NCBI GenBank assembly: GCA_013368315.1
Contig: JAACJM010000058.1
Coordinates: forward strand, 310,001-374,000
Source: Tetrapyrgos nigripes
Taxonomy: Eukaryota > Basidiomycota > Agaricomycetes > Agaricales > Campanellaceae
Direction: 5' to 3'
DNA length: 64,000 nt
Positions 44,266-55,546 of the stretch are shown one piece after another. The notes under the pieces are model-generated. The model worked only from the letters and a program-made list of their open reading frames with translations, was not told the origin of the DNA and did no database searches. How positions within the stretch are numbered: position 1 is the stretch's first letter; every line of letters begins with the position of its first letter. Made by a program: the position numbers and the translations under genes.

Positions 44266-47200
44266 ATGCCTCGTCCCGAAAACCAACTCTGGGCCTATTT
44301 CTACAAAGGCGAAAAGCAAAACAAAAGTCACTTCAAGGCCTACTGCTTTGGGTGCATCAAGAACAAGGCTCCTGCACACATAAAGAACGAGCCAGCATTA
44401 GACATCAAGACAATGAAGAACGAGAGCTGGTACAAGCAAGGTGAGTAGTAGCAAGTTACGGCAACATGGTTAGGAGCTCACCTTGTTATCCAAGCTTGTG
44501 CAGATGCTGGCCATGTCTTAGGGGTGAAAGAGTCCATGGTAGCTCACATCCTTGGAGGCGAAAGACCTTGCAATCATGCTAGCGAAGAAGCGAAGAAGGA
44601 AGCGACAATAGAACGAAACAAGTTGAGGAAACAGGGCTCGAAACGGGGAAGGGATTCAGAGGATGGGAATACAGACCAGGGAGAAGAAGACAATACTCGT
44701 GTGGCCTCATCCAAAAAGCGGCAGGTAGTTGACCTCCGAGAATACAAGCAGAGCACTCTGGATGGGAAGGTGTTTAAAGGTATAAGTATACCTTTCAATG
44801 ACGAGCAAAGAAAGGCAATACACGTCCAGTTTCTCCGAGCAACATTATCCGCCAATCTCAAGTTTAACTGGGTGGAGGATCCAGAAATAAAGACCCTCTT
44901 CGAAATGTTCCAAGCTCTGGCAGACGATGTGATTCCTTCAGCGAAACAACTGAGTACCAGTCTACTTGATGCGGAATATGAGCTTGTCAAGGAGGAGGTG
45001 AAGCAGGATGTCAAGGACAAAGATGTAGTGTTGACATACATGGCAAATCCCTATTTTTATTAACCTTTCTCATTCTTCGGGGGCTTCAGCTGCGATGGTG
45101 TGAAGGATATCTCGAAAAATTCGTTGACTGGGGTCAATATATCAGTAGACTTCCAGGTGAGTAAGACCCTTTGCAACACGTACCAGCAAAAATCCCAATT
45201 GTGCATCCAGCCGCATCTCATCGACCTGTACAACTCCACGCCAGACAAAAAGGACGGTCTGTCGATGTGCGAATCATTTGAAAAGATGATTGATAGTGCC
45301 GAGAGCGTCTATGGATGTAGAATCGTAGCGCTGGGGACGGACAATGATGGTGGGAGTAGAGCGGGAAGAAATTTGATTGGGGAACGGCGACCATGGCTTT
45401 TCACGTTCCCATGTATAGCTCATCAAGTATGTAAAAATATATACTCTACTCAGTTCGACGTGGCCCTGATGTATCACAGGGACAACTCATTTTACATGAC
45501 TATCTGAAAGTCAATCCCGAAGCAAACCAGACTGCAGAGGATGCTACAGACCTGGTCGGGTGGTTTAACAACCATGGCCGCGTGCGTGTTATATTCGATG
45601 AGGAACAACTCAAAGCAAACCACAAAATCCTTTCCTACATTCTCGCTAATCTTACGCGATGGACTACCCATGTAATTTCCTTCCACCGACTTGAGGAGAT
45701 CGAACAACCCCTTCGCATTGCTGCACTGTCTCACCGTGATGATGTCATTGGAGCACAAGTTGGCGCTGAGAAGAATATACGCAACGCAAGTGCTCTGCGC
45801 TCAGCGGCTACTGAGCATCTAGATCTTATCAATGACAACAACTTTTGGAGACGTTTACACGGTGTTGTTGAAGACCTGGAGCCAATCTGCTATGCAACAA
45901 ACATTTTCCAAAGTGACCGCGCCCGTCCTGATGTCGTTCTCTTGGCCTTTGTTGGTCTCTACCTTCACTTCAAGAATCACACCGACAAGCAGCTTTCTCT
46001 CGCAATGACAAAGCGGCTAGAGAAACGATGGAAGAGCTTCGATCAGCATTTGTTGATTGCAGCACTGATCCTGAATCCCTACGAACGTCTAGATCATTTT
46101 GGACCTGATGCCAATGCTAATCCATTTGGTCTCAATTCACTCATTTCGGAGGTAAGTTTTGGGTGGCGTATTTCACGAATTAGTCACTGACTCAACTCTT
46201 TAGCTTTATAAAAAATACGCAAATCGTCCTGTTCCTGACTCACTTGATCTGGACGAAGTCAATGATCTTGGAGAAGAGCGTCGGAAGTGTTTGCAGTCCA
46301 TTTCCACTGCAGTTACCCATTACTTAGCTATGACTGGTCCATTTCAGCATTGGCCAGAGCAACGTGCTAGCTGGGAAGCAATCCATGTGAGTTTGGATTT
46401 TTTTTCTTTCGCAATATACTTATTCTGAAAATTTCCGTATCTTAGGGCAATGATCCTATTATATTCTGGCAGCAGATGACCACGGATGGTCGTACCGCTG
46501 ACCTCGCTCATTTATCTTGGAGAAGAGCGTCGGAAGTGTTTGCAGTCCATTTCCACTGCAGTTACCCATTACTTAGCTATGACTGGTCCATTTCAGCATT
46601 GGCCAGAGCAACGTGCTAGCTGGGAAGCAATCCATGTGAGTTTGGATTTTTTTTCTTTCGCAATATACTTATTCTGAAAATTTCCGTATCTTAGGGCAAT
46701 GATCCTATTATATTCTGGCAGCAGATGACCACGGATGGTCGTACCGCTGACCTCGCTCATTTTGCGTTGACTTTATTGTCAATTGTATTGAACACTGCCT
46801 CCAATGAGCGCTCGTTTTCTGACCTTAAGGTCAAGAAGACGCGTCTGGGCAATAGGCTTGGGATTCCAAAGGTCAAGAAGATGATTAAGGTACAATTTTG
46901 TTTCTATTTTTGTAAGCTATAACTAATGTACTATAGGTTGGTGGTAGGATTCGAAGACATCACTACAATGCAGGACTCAGAACTCGCCGCAAACCTCGCA
47001 AGAATCATTCTGAGGAAAGACTTAGTACACTGCTGCATGTCCCACGATATGCCGAGGCATTGGATGGTCTGGATTCAGACATTGATGATGATTTGCACCG
47101 TCGATCACCCCTGGTTAGAAGTAGGCGGGAATGGAGGCGTGAATTTATCAAATGGGCAGAGCGAGCCAGGGCTGAGGACAGTGGAGATGATGATGACAAT

Positions 47201-47437
47201 GAGCCACAGGCGAGTACTGCTAATTCTCAATGGCTTCCTCGTTCTCTCGCATTATTATTTGGTGGCAAAACTGTTGAAGAGTCTACTCTTGATGCCTATA
47301 TTGACCGGCGACGCACTCGGAGGCAGGGCTGGAGTGAGGAGGCACTACATATGGAGTTGCTTGCTCAGGAGGAGGGTGATGTGATACCTGATGACGGCGA
47401 GTTGGAGGGTTCTGGCGACGAGTACAACGGTAATTGA
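44266..47437 (+). CDS. hAT transposase with BED-type zinc finger
   Basis: Exon 1 starts MPRPENQLWAYFYKGEKQNK and has a BED-like CFGCIKNK finger. The next exon (about 44505-45007) has a basic nuclear-signal stretch and helices. About 45088-45428 carries VKDISKNSLTGVNISVDF, then ALGTDNDGGSRAGRNL and RPWLFTFPCIAHQ, the DDE-core motifs of hAT. It splices in phase to GQLILHDYLKVNPEANQ (45480). The long exon 45480-46152 has LTRWTTHVISFHRLEE and LLIAALILNPYERLDHF. The final exons contain FALTLLSIVLNTASNERSFS, the dimerisation helix with the hAT NERxFS motif, and an acidic tail ending at TGA 47437. No other stops are seen. A 249-bp tandem duplication (46265-46762) would shift the frame unless its inner splice sites are skipped. 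Confidence 0.8.
46265..46762. repeat. Perfect 249-bp tandem duplication inside the hAT transposase
   Basis: Bases 46265-46513 and 46514-46762 appear identical. Each copy holds 190 exonic bases and one 59-base GTGAGT...TTAG intron. Splicing from the first donor to the second acceptor would remove exactly one copy. Confidence 0.85.
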
Positions 47438-47572
47438 CTGATGAAAAAAAAATTGTACTAAGGCCTTAATGACCCTTAAATACATCCCTTAATTAATACT
47501 ATTTTAACCCATTAAGCCCTAACGCTGTTTGGTACCCTTAATTAAGACCTTAGGCTGAACACTGTGAAAAGG

Positions 47573-49002
47573 TGTAAAATCTGGTTAATTTGAGTGAAAT
47601 CTGCCTGACTTTCGTTGATTTGTGTTCGAATAATTTTGGCCAGTTTATAACAGCATAAGTACAGCATAGGTTCAACATACCTCCTGTTATGTGGCTCTTC
47701 GACAGCGAGCGACATCGGTTTTTCAGAGCGACGATAGATGTTTGTTTTGTACAATCGTGCTTCTATTCTATCAGGTTTGTTTTTTTCGTCTTTTTATTAT
47801 ATGTCATCCCTCCCTAAAAAATACGGCAATGACGGCAGTTACTACCAGAACAGTTAACAAAATCATGTATTCACACAGGCAGACGCGCAGACACGTTGGT
47901 GAATAGGGGCCTTCGGCTTCCCGTGACATTTTGCCGAGTCGGCATTAGGGTTTCCTTTACACGCTGTATGATGTCGTCCTCATACTATGATCCTCCTCCC
48001 GTCTCTCTCAAATATGAATCTCATTCTTCTCTCTCAAATTTCATGATCCCATCCTCCTTCCCGTGCTACGTACCGAACCTACCTGGAAACAGATCCGAGG
48101 CCTTCTGGCAACCTTCCGGCTTCTTTGATGAATCGAGTGTAGAATCTATGCAAGTGTGGAGCAGTGGTTGACTTTGCAATGGGATTAGTGACAAGTATGC
48201 AAGTTCAGAATCAACTTGAAGAGCAAACACATGCGTGCACAAAGGCTACTGATGACCACTTTATTCTGGACGGACAAAATTCTCTTGCTTTGCGTTTTTT
48301 GTCGGTTTTCGTGTCATGGAGACACCGAGGTGAAAGCCAGACATGCAACCCTGTGGCCTAATACATGTAATACATGTTGACTTACACGGCTAAACCCGTA
48401 TGAATTACGTACGTTTTTGCTTGGTTTTTGCAGATCAATCTTGGATCAGCCTGCTTTGGATCACTTCCTTCCCTTCATGCGCTTCTGATTGCACGACCCC
48501 TAGTCATTTGGCTTCTTTTCCTATTTCCGTGCGAAGATCAAATGTATTTGAGTGCAAGTACTTATGTACACTTTCGCTGAGTTGATTTCGATCGTGCTCT
48601 GGCAGAGGCGGGAGGACTTTGGGAGAAACACCCTCACGTCGCAAGTGCCAAAATATCCGTCGAGCGGAAAGAGCTCCGGAAAGTCACAAATTTTGTATTT
48701 AGAGTCACGTGTCCCTCGGACTTATGGACTAAAGATTCCGGCGCTTCTTTGAAAACGATTCAAGCGACTTGGTCTTCAATTCCGCGCAAAGGATTCGCTC
48801 ATGAACACAGATTAATGACACTGCAATCCTCAGGTAGATGTTCAAACAAGTCCTAGCCCCGGTGTCCGTGACGAAACGATTCTGAATGCAAGGTAGGAAA
48901 CACTTGATCGGCGTCTTCACATTATTTCAGTTTCTCGCTTGTATAAAAAGAAGAGAAGTCCTCTCAGTAACGTCAACTCACTTCGAACTAACTGTTTTGG
49001 CT
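47573..49002. other. Interval without a supported gene
   Basis: Short frames only. CCGTCGAGCGGAAA at about 48659 echoes the right arm of the 42541-43213 MITE, which suggests further repeat debris. Confidence 0.3.
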
Positions 49003-49224
49003 ATGAACCTCAACAACTTTCCGGTACGCTATCTGTCCTCTTCTCTATTTCGACTGCTGTTGATCATTCTCTTACAGCCTGGAACTCGTGTCTGGTATTG
49101 GAACACACGCGGCGCTGTGCAGTACGGCACTGTGCTTAGCTCTCGGGTCATGGCTGACGTGAATTTCTGGTTTTGGTTTGCCGGTCCTTCAGCTAAGAAT
49201 ACTAACAGCGCACTCAAATTTTGA
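49003..49224 (+). CDS. Small PGTRVWYWN-type protein (probably truncated)
   Basis: Exon 49003-49023 (MNLNNFP) joins in phase over a 54-base GTACGC...TTACAG intron to 49078-49224. That exon reads PGTRVWYWNTRGAVQYGTVL, then SRVMADVNFWFWFAG, and stops at TGA. I recall the PGTRVWYWN...GTV...MADG start from uncharacterised Agaricomycete proteins that look like a small beta-barrel domain. Here the similarity stops after MAD, so the rest may be lost. About 55 residues. No function is known to me. Confidence 0.35.
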   Translation: MNLNNFPVRYLSSSLFRLLLIILLQPGTRVWYWNTRGAVQYGTVLSSRVMADVNFWFWFAGPSAKNTNSALKF

Positions 49225-50435
49225 ATATAAAAGATGACAATGGGTCCAACCTACAGCTGCCGTAAGTCGTTGTAGACTTGCGTCGCCCCTTCAATTAATG
49301 TTCTCGACAGTGCTGCTAGCGTAACCAGAGTTAACTAGAAGTTAACTAAATATCGAGACGTGTTATACATATGCTTTTTGGGCTTTGGGGTTTTGGAGTC
49401 TTTGCGGCATTCATAGAGAAAGTGATTATGCATCAACTTTCTCTCGGACTTTGCATCATCATTGGACTTCTGTATTTTTCTCATCCACTTCCATGTATCC
49501 GGACAACTGACATCTTCTCTATTATTTTTCTGTGAAGGACCGCATCTGCATATGGAACTTATACGATCTGTTCTTTTCACTCCCTTGAGACAAACCAATT
49601 CATTGCAGCTTATCAGATCCATCTACACATTTCTCTAGATCGCCACGCTCTTTTATTTCGAGCCCCATTATGCCTCATGCAGAACATATCTCGTGGGTTC
49701 CATCTTCGATTCAGGAAGTTAATCATCATAGGATAGGAGAAGTCCAGATAGTTGGTAGCTGATGCCTACGGAGTATGAACCTTGCCGGTACTTTTTCGAA
49801 GTCTGGGTAGATCCCGGAGTTCGTATGCAATTAAAGATATTCTTGTGGTTGTGCTTCGACAGATATTCGTGCTATCTATCTATCGTGAGAGGAATACATC
49901 ATAAGTGACACAACGATGGCGTCAGTTGGGAACAGGAATGTCCATCCTTTGCTTCTGGATAAACCTCGCGCTAACTGCTCAGATCTTCAGATGAGATTCA
50001 ATCAAAGCGGCCACGTGAGATCTTCTTCAAGTGAATAAGGTAGATCGACCAGGAAAATCGACCTAACATATTCTACTAATGAACTGTACGATGATCAAAA
50101 GGAAGACCGAAATCTGATTTAATCCACTAGGTACAGCTATCGTCGGAACAGGCGGTAGCTTTAAATGCAATCCTGAGGGGCATTTTGGGATAGACGGTCC
50201 CATCATGCACCCTACGTACTACCATCATCTAAAAACGTCATCCCAACCGAAAGGGCCGCAGCCAGCCCATTTCTCCATCTTTTTCGTTCATTCTTTCGTC
50301 AAGAGTCTTCCAAACCCACTCTAACCCTCTGGCACTGTTTGGAGAGGTTTTCTGCTGCAACATGTCGCTGTCCGGTCGTTGCAAATGATGTCTTGGGTCT
50401 TGTCTGTATGGCAGTAATATTGTCCAAAAATTGCG
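49225..50435. other. Interval without a supported gene
   Basis: A 95-residue Lys/Ser-rich minus frame (49622-49335) has no family features. The rest is non-coding by eye. Confidence 0.3.
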
Positions 50436-50670
50436 CTTTTTGCAGGTAGCCAGACATAATCAAAAAATTTGACAGTTCACCAAAAGACACTCCGATTTTT
50501 GCAGGTTGGTTTTCATGTAAGTCAGCAATTTTCACAGGTCATTCCCGTTCAATTTTCTGCAGGTTCTAGCTCACAACTTTTTCCAGGTGGCTTGACAATG
50601 ATCCTCCATTTTTTTTCGCAGGTCAGATATGACAGTCAATTTGTACAGGTGAAATTTGTGCAGGTTGGAG
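50436..50670. repeat. Array of eight T-rich CAGGT motifs
   Basis: TTTTTGCAGGT, TTTTTGCAGGT, TTTTCACAGGT, TTTCTGCAGGT, TTTTTCCAGGT, TTTTCGCAGGT, TTTGTACAGGT and TTTGTGCAGGT occur at spacings of about 15-60 bases. Each looks like a splice acceptor followed by a donor GT. The sequence between them is not conserved. Confidence 0.5.
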
Positions 50671-52058
50671 GCACTGCCATTGGTCAGCAGACCAGAGATA
50701 AGCAGGCTGACACATGGATTTGGTGACGTGGCCTGGGTCTTGCTTTTGAATAGCCTGTTGACATTTTCAAGGTGCGTGTCCGTGTCAACTATCTCTTTCA
50801 CTCATTCCTCTTTGCTATACAAGTATGTTTATCAAAAAGATTCGAAATTTGGTTATTTTGCAGCACTCGTACTCGACAGGGTATAAAAAGCAGAAAAAAT
50901 GATGAGAAAGGTAGAATGGGTAGACCTAGAGGTAGGAAAGACATCTGCGCTGTCATGTGTCGGCGAGGTGGGAAGACGGTTATGGAAATTTTGAAGATGG
51001 GGGCCGAGTTGACCACGAAGTTCATGGAGAACAATATTGGGTAATGTAGGATGAACGATTGGGGGTGATGTAAACCCCTCTGATGCATTGGTAGGTCTTG
51101 GTTTCCTCGTACCTTCATTTTTTCCCTGTTCCTCAATCAACCGCCATCATTCTTCCTGCTTCCTATATGCTTTCACTCTACTAATATAATACTAAGGTGT
51201 TCCGAGTCGCAGAATCTTAAACACCTTCGTATCTATAACGCTGACTGCTGATTGGAGATCGGCATGCTTTACGGCGAGTCGGCGAGCACGATACCCCTAG
51301 ACTATTCCTACCCACTCATTGGGCCATGTCATTCCCTTGCAGATCCCACTGTGACTTCAACAAACAATGAGTACGAGTCCGATTTTGATCATGTAGGACC
51401 TAGGACCTAGCCTGCGCCCGCAGACCGGAAGTTGGATTCGCGTGTATCCTCTACACCTACATAAGGGAAATGTGGGCCATCGCTGGGCGTGGCACGATGA
51501 CGAGGTCAAATAAGAGAACGGCTCGGCACAGTGGCGACTGAATGGTAGAGCTATTTGCCACTGTACAGTCGGAATGATCATGCTGATGTCAAATTCTACG
51601 GCTCCGGTCGGTTCTAGTCGGCCCTCGTATACGACGTATATAAACATCCTCTCAAACAACACCTCACTCGTGTGTCAGGTCCAGCTTTCACCTGGGAGTG
51701 AGATGCGGGGGAATCCTACTTCTGATCTACCTTCCCATTCCGATTCGTCTACATCTTATCATACCGATCTCGAGGAAAACGAGCTAGGATACCTATCTCA
51801 CTTATCTCTAAGTTAATTCTCTCAGGTTTGGCAGTGCTGGCCAGTTCTCCCTGCATTCAACCTTAATTTCCCCTACACTCAATTGGCGCTCGCGGGCCAA
51901 TCGGGTCTGTTGGGAGATTACGGTTCCGATTACTATTTATAGTTATCGGTTTTTTTCAAGCACTCGCCGCAAGCTTTTTCTAACGCGGATCTCTTCCCTG
52001 CGGGAAAACGTCACCATATTTATATGTCACGTGACCCATTTCCTCTCTCTCTTCTCAC
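50671..52058. other. Interval with weak coding hints only
   Basis: A plus frame ending at 51816 (DSSTSYHTDLEENELGYLSH) and pieces around 50900-51050 have protein-like composition on short spans, without a start, family or partner exons. Confidence 0.2.
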
Positions 52059-52246
52059 CTTGGGCGGCAGAGATTTCTGTGCAAACTTAAATTTCTGATT
52101 TTTCACTGCCATTTTTGCTCCCCGGGTTTACTCCATATGGGACCGATATGAGGCCGAACCGCCATATGGAGCAGCTCTGGCCCCGAGCATAAATTCGATA
52201 TTTATGTTTGCCCAAAAATCTTTCCAAATATGCATTGCCGCCCAAG
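52059..52246. mobile_element. 188-bp palindromic MITE, relative of 32322-32522
   Basis: The ends CTTGGGCGGCA and TGCCGCCCAAG are exact inverses. The interior has paired AAATTT / AAATAT words, ATTTTTGCTC and two CCATATGG-type palindromes around GAGGCCG, as in the 32.3 kb element. Confidence 0.6.
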
Positions 52247-52375
52247 TTGTCTGCAGCCTGCTCGTACCAAGCTCGTACTCAACTTGTACTCTAACGTTTC
52301 TATTACTTGTAGACTAAATTATGTCAATGGCAATACAGATTTTAGCCTCCCACTTGGTCCTCAAGATGTATTGAT

Positions 52376-52420
52376 TTTTTAAAGGCTACTTTACAATGGA
52401 CTAATCGTCGCGGTAAGCCA
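52376..52420 (+). repeat. 45-base dispersed repeat, copy 1
   Basis: TTTTTAAAGGCTACTTTAC... to GGTAAGCCA is matched at 61371-61414 with few differences. Unknown origin. Confidence 0.6.
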
Positions 52421-52859
52421 CCTATGCAAACGTTGTTGATCATGATGCTAGCGCTTCTCCGAAAGTCTCGATTTCTAACAATCATTTCCGAGTCCTCACA
52501 TCTTGAAGTACTTACACTCAACTGTAAACATCGCCCTAGATCCGTAGCCCATAGTACTTAACACTTCCGCATTCTCTTACTTCCTATATTATTTCATACG
52601 CTCGTTACTTCCTATTTCTTAGTAGTTTCGTATGATCCGGACTTACAGTATTTATACTTTGTACTTGATTCATAGTTCCTTAGCCGAATAAACTCAAACA
52701 TTACTGCTCATAGTCTTGTCTTAAGGCGCCTGGCTATATTTTCTTCTCTTAGCCTGGTCCCTTACATCAACCACTTGGCCCTTCCCCAATCCTCGTCGGC
52801 ATCCGACTCTATTTGTCGTCACTTGGCAACTGTCCTAACCAGTACTAACAAGAAGGTCC

Positions 52860-53193
52860 AATTCCGCATCCTAACCACGAGGTGCAAGGCAGTGTCTCGC
52901 CTCGAACGCGATAGGGATGAATGGATCCGATCCAAGTGATTCAGGCCAAAAGTGAAAAAGCCACGAGAAAGGCGCTGGCGTTGGGGTTATTACCGATAGG
53001 GGATAGACCTTCTTATGCGCGAAGGATTATGCATTATCTCGGCGGTCTCTTTGGAGTCCGAGTCAAGCTCATATGTCCATTGGGTCCGGGCCCGACTAGA
53101 GAGTCTGAAATTCGACGACGGTCGAGTGAGCTTGATGCGAAGGAAAAACGTGGGTTGACGGAGGATGAAGAGCTAAAAAAGGAGGTGTTATGA
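52860..53193 (+). pseudogene. Fragment of an unrecognised coding region
   Basis: CKAVSRLERDRDEWIRSK (about 52887-52938) passes after a one-base shift into KSEKATRKALALGLLPIGDR, ARRIMHYLGGLFGVRVKLI and a Glu/Arg-rich helix ending KKEVL. It reads like genuine protein. The neighbours are non-coding, and I cannot name a family. Confidence 0.3.
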
Positions 53194-53469
53194 GAAGTGG
53201 CTTTGGGTGGTTAGACAGCGGGAGAAGAGGTGTATGTTATATGATATGATATGCCGCCCGTTCACTCGCCAGCCTGTAGCCCTTATCCTGGATCCTTCAC
53301 AGATCCACAGAGTCGTGTCGTTTGATGCCTCACATTGGCAGTCGCTCACATCGATATCGACTGTATCAAGAGTCTCTTCTGCACCATTACACTACTGAAT
53401 TGACAACTAATACATCGCAAGTCCAGACTACTACTAGCTATGTACCGTTACTTAGAAAAGTTTGCAAAT

Positions 53470-54160
53470 ATTAGAGAGTTTGCGATTACGGTCACACCAG
53501 CAAAATGTTCCCAGAATCAGCTCCTGTATGTAATATCCTATACTTCGTTGACAATCCCTTTCGCGCTGTCCAGTCCACCATATCGGTGATATAGCGTAAG
53601 GTGGCCAATGTATAATCCAAATATTCCTTACACTGCAAGACAAGAAAGGTGGTTTGAAAGTGGAAAATGTAACGCATGATGGAAAACGTATTGAGCGGTA
53701 AGAATATATCACGCTGATACAACGGGGATACAACGCGATTTGGAAAATATATCGGTGGGTATTGCGTATGCAAAAATATAACGCGTTTGGGGAATCATAT
53801 CGTATCTCAGATTTTACAACGGTGATATCATGCAATAGGGGAATTATAGCGATGTTGTATCCCAGTCATATCTCGCAAAATGCAATGGGAGTTGAATGGG
53901 AGCAGATGACATGCATTGGAGGAATTCTGATGAAATACAGGAATTATCTTGGCGTAAAAATATCCTGGCTTGCAAAAGATGTAATATAACAAAGTTCTAA
54001 TGGCTCGGACAGCGCGACGGGAAATGAATTGGAGCCTGATGCGCTATATCTCAGAGACATCTGAGTCGTATCTGAGTAGCGATTCTGGGGACATTTTGCG
54101 GGTGCACATGAAAAATCCGCGTTGTGATTTCGACCGTGTCCGAAAATCACGTTGAGCAGC
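53470..54160. mobile_element. ~690-bp inverted-repeat element
   Basis: AGAGAGTTTGCGATTACGGT begins it. CACACCAGCAAAATGTTCCC at about 53493 pairs with an inverted CACCCGCAAAATGTCCCC near 54080-54100, and CGCGCTGTCC recurs inverted further in. The right end carries the GATTTTCGGACACGGTCGAA module of 43540-43765 in inverted order. AT-rich, with ATATCGGTGATAT-type words and no genes. Confidence 0.55.
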
Positions 54161-54239
54161 CGCAGCCCCAGATTGTATAGGCTATAGCAGCGATGGATCT
54201 GTGATTAGTCAGGAAAGTCAATTATTTATAAGACTTGGA

Positions 54240-54932
54240 TGAGAACAGAAGGAAAAAGTACTCACGAGCATCCAATCTGCCGTGATACTATCTGACTGTC
54301 AGCTTGTTTTTAAACGGGAAGAAACAAGAAAGGCCATACGTACTTGATAAAAACAGGAACCAGCTCGACGAGGAAGCTAGCCCAAGGAAAAGCAACAGAG
54401 AAACAATCAGATCGAAATGAATACCCAGGACGGAATATGTCAACTGTACTCCTCGAGCTTCACCCTCTTGAAATTCTCTACAGGATCCAAATATCTGACG
54501 ACAGCGTCATAATCCCCAGTCTTGACGGAGTCGCTGACGTAGATGATGGTATATCCCGCAGCAAATATCGTAGACAGTATGAATAGGGCTATCGTCAATC
54601 CTAGGTAGAGCTTGTATACAGTGGTGGTACCGCTGAGCCTCTGCTCACGGCTTCCTAGTATCATGTAGAGATATGTTCCGAAGAGAAGGATGTAGATCCC
54701 TGAAGGGGGAATGGCGTTAACACGACCAGGGAGATTTCGATGCTTACCACGACGTACCATAGGCAAAGAACATAGCCTGAGCGCCACTAGAATACCAGTT
54801 TGACAGTACACTGTATAGATGTATAGTAGAGAAAGATCTGAGGCGTACTGATAAAGTGGCTATAGGATAGACGACTGTTAATTGAAGGGAGAGATAGAAC
54901 GCGAGCTCATCAGGTATTGAAGTTGAAGCCAT
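54240..54932 (-). CDS. Multipass membrane protein, C-terminus missing
   Basis: The start is the ATG at 54932-54930 (MASTSIPDELAFYLSLQLTV). Exons continue YCQTGILVALRLCSLPM and GIYILLFGTYLYMILG, then KLYLGLTIALFILSTIFAAG with an extracellular-type YVSDSVKTGDYDAVVRYL loop. FLVELVPVFIK (about 54360-54395) and a short exon near 54250-54275 follow. At least five hydrophobic segments are visible, in the style of uncharacterised 7-TM proteins common in basidiomycetes. Coding similarity stops beside the 53470-54160 element, so the last helices are probably lost. Exon borders are approximate. It is probably a host gene, and its ligand or role is unknown. Confidence 0.45.
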
Positions 54933-55546
54933 GGTCGCCGTGAAGAACCTAAAGCTGTGGGTTTCGTACAAGTTGAAGTTCCATCCTCGCCATCCCATAT
55001 AACATGACTATAAGTAACCAAAGGCTGTCGTGCGACTTGATGCGATTCTAAACCGGGCGCATCACAGGGTTGATCTGGGTTGATGCCACAGCAGTGACTC
55101 TCCACAAAAATCCACGGAATGATACCTAAAGGAGCCGGTATAGTTTAGTCGTTGCCTGTGAAGCTATATCCAGCTTTGGCACAATCAAAAAATTTGAATC
55201 ATTTGGGCTTGGGCGTCATGAAACCTCGAATGTTCTCAACGAGCCGGACCCGGGTGCTATCAATTGAAAGTCAAAAACAGAATTTAAACATGCAATTCAT
55301 ACTTTTTAAATATCGGCCGAATGCTAGTCCTGTTTTTTCGTATTAGGAGCTGGGCGGCTGCTTTTTCGATTACAAATCTTTAAGATTTGCTAATCACACA
55401 GCCACTCAGATTTACCGCTCTTAGCTTCCTTCCTCCGTCTTCTGGTCGCTCGACGTGCCCTTGTGCTCTCCATCCCCTTCTTTTCTCTCTTAAATTATTA
55501 TACCTACCTTATACATTCATAATACACGAAATTTATCGAAATCTTC

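Larger units (their letters stand above)
44081..47564 (+). mobile_element. Complete hAT transposon with perfect 8-bp target duplication
   Basis: TGAAAAGG occurs directly outside both ends (44073-44080 and 47565-47572). The termini CAGTGTTCGTCCTAAGGT and CAGTGTTCAGCCTAAGGT (inverted) are hAT-like. Subterminal zones on both sides are rich in CTTAATTAAG words and differ clearly from the coding interior. The 3484-bp element contains one multi-exon transposase gene. Confidence 0.9.

Noticed and set aside
44574..45041. 155-residue minus-strand ORF, Ser/Leu-rich
   Set aside because: It is the antisense shadow of the hAT transposase exon.
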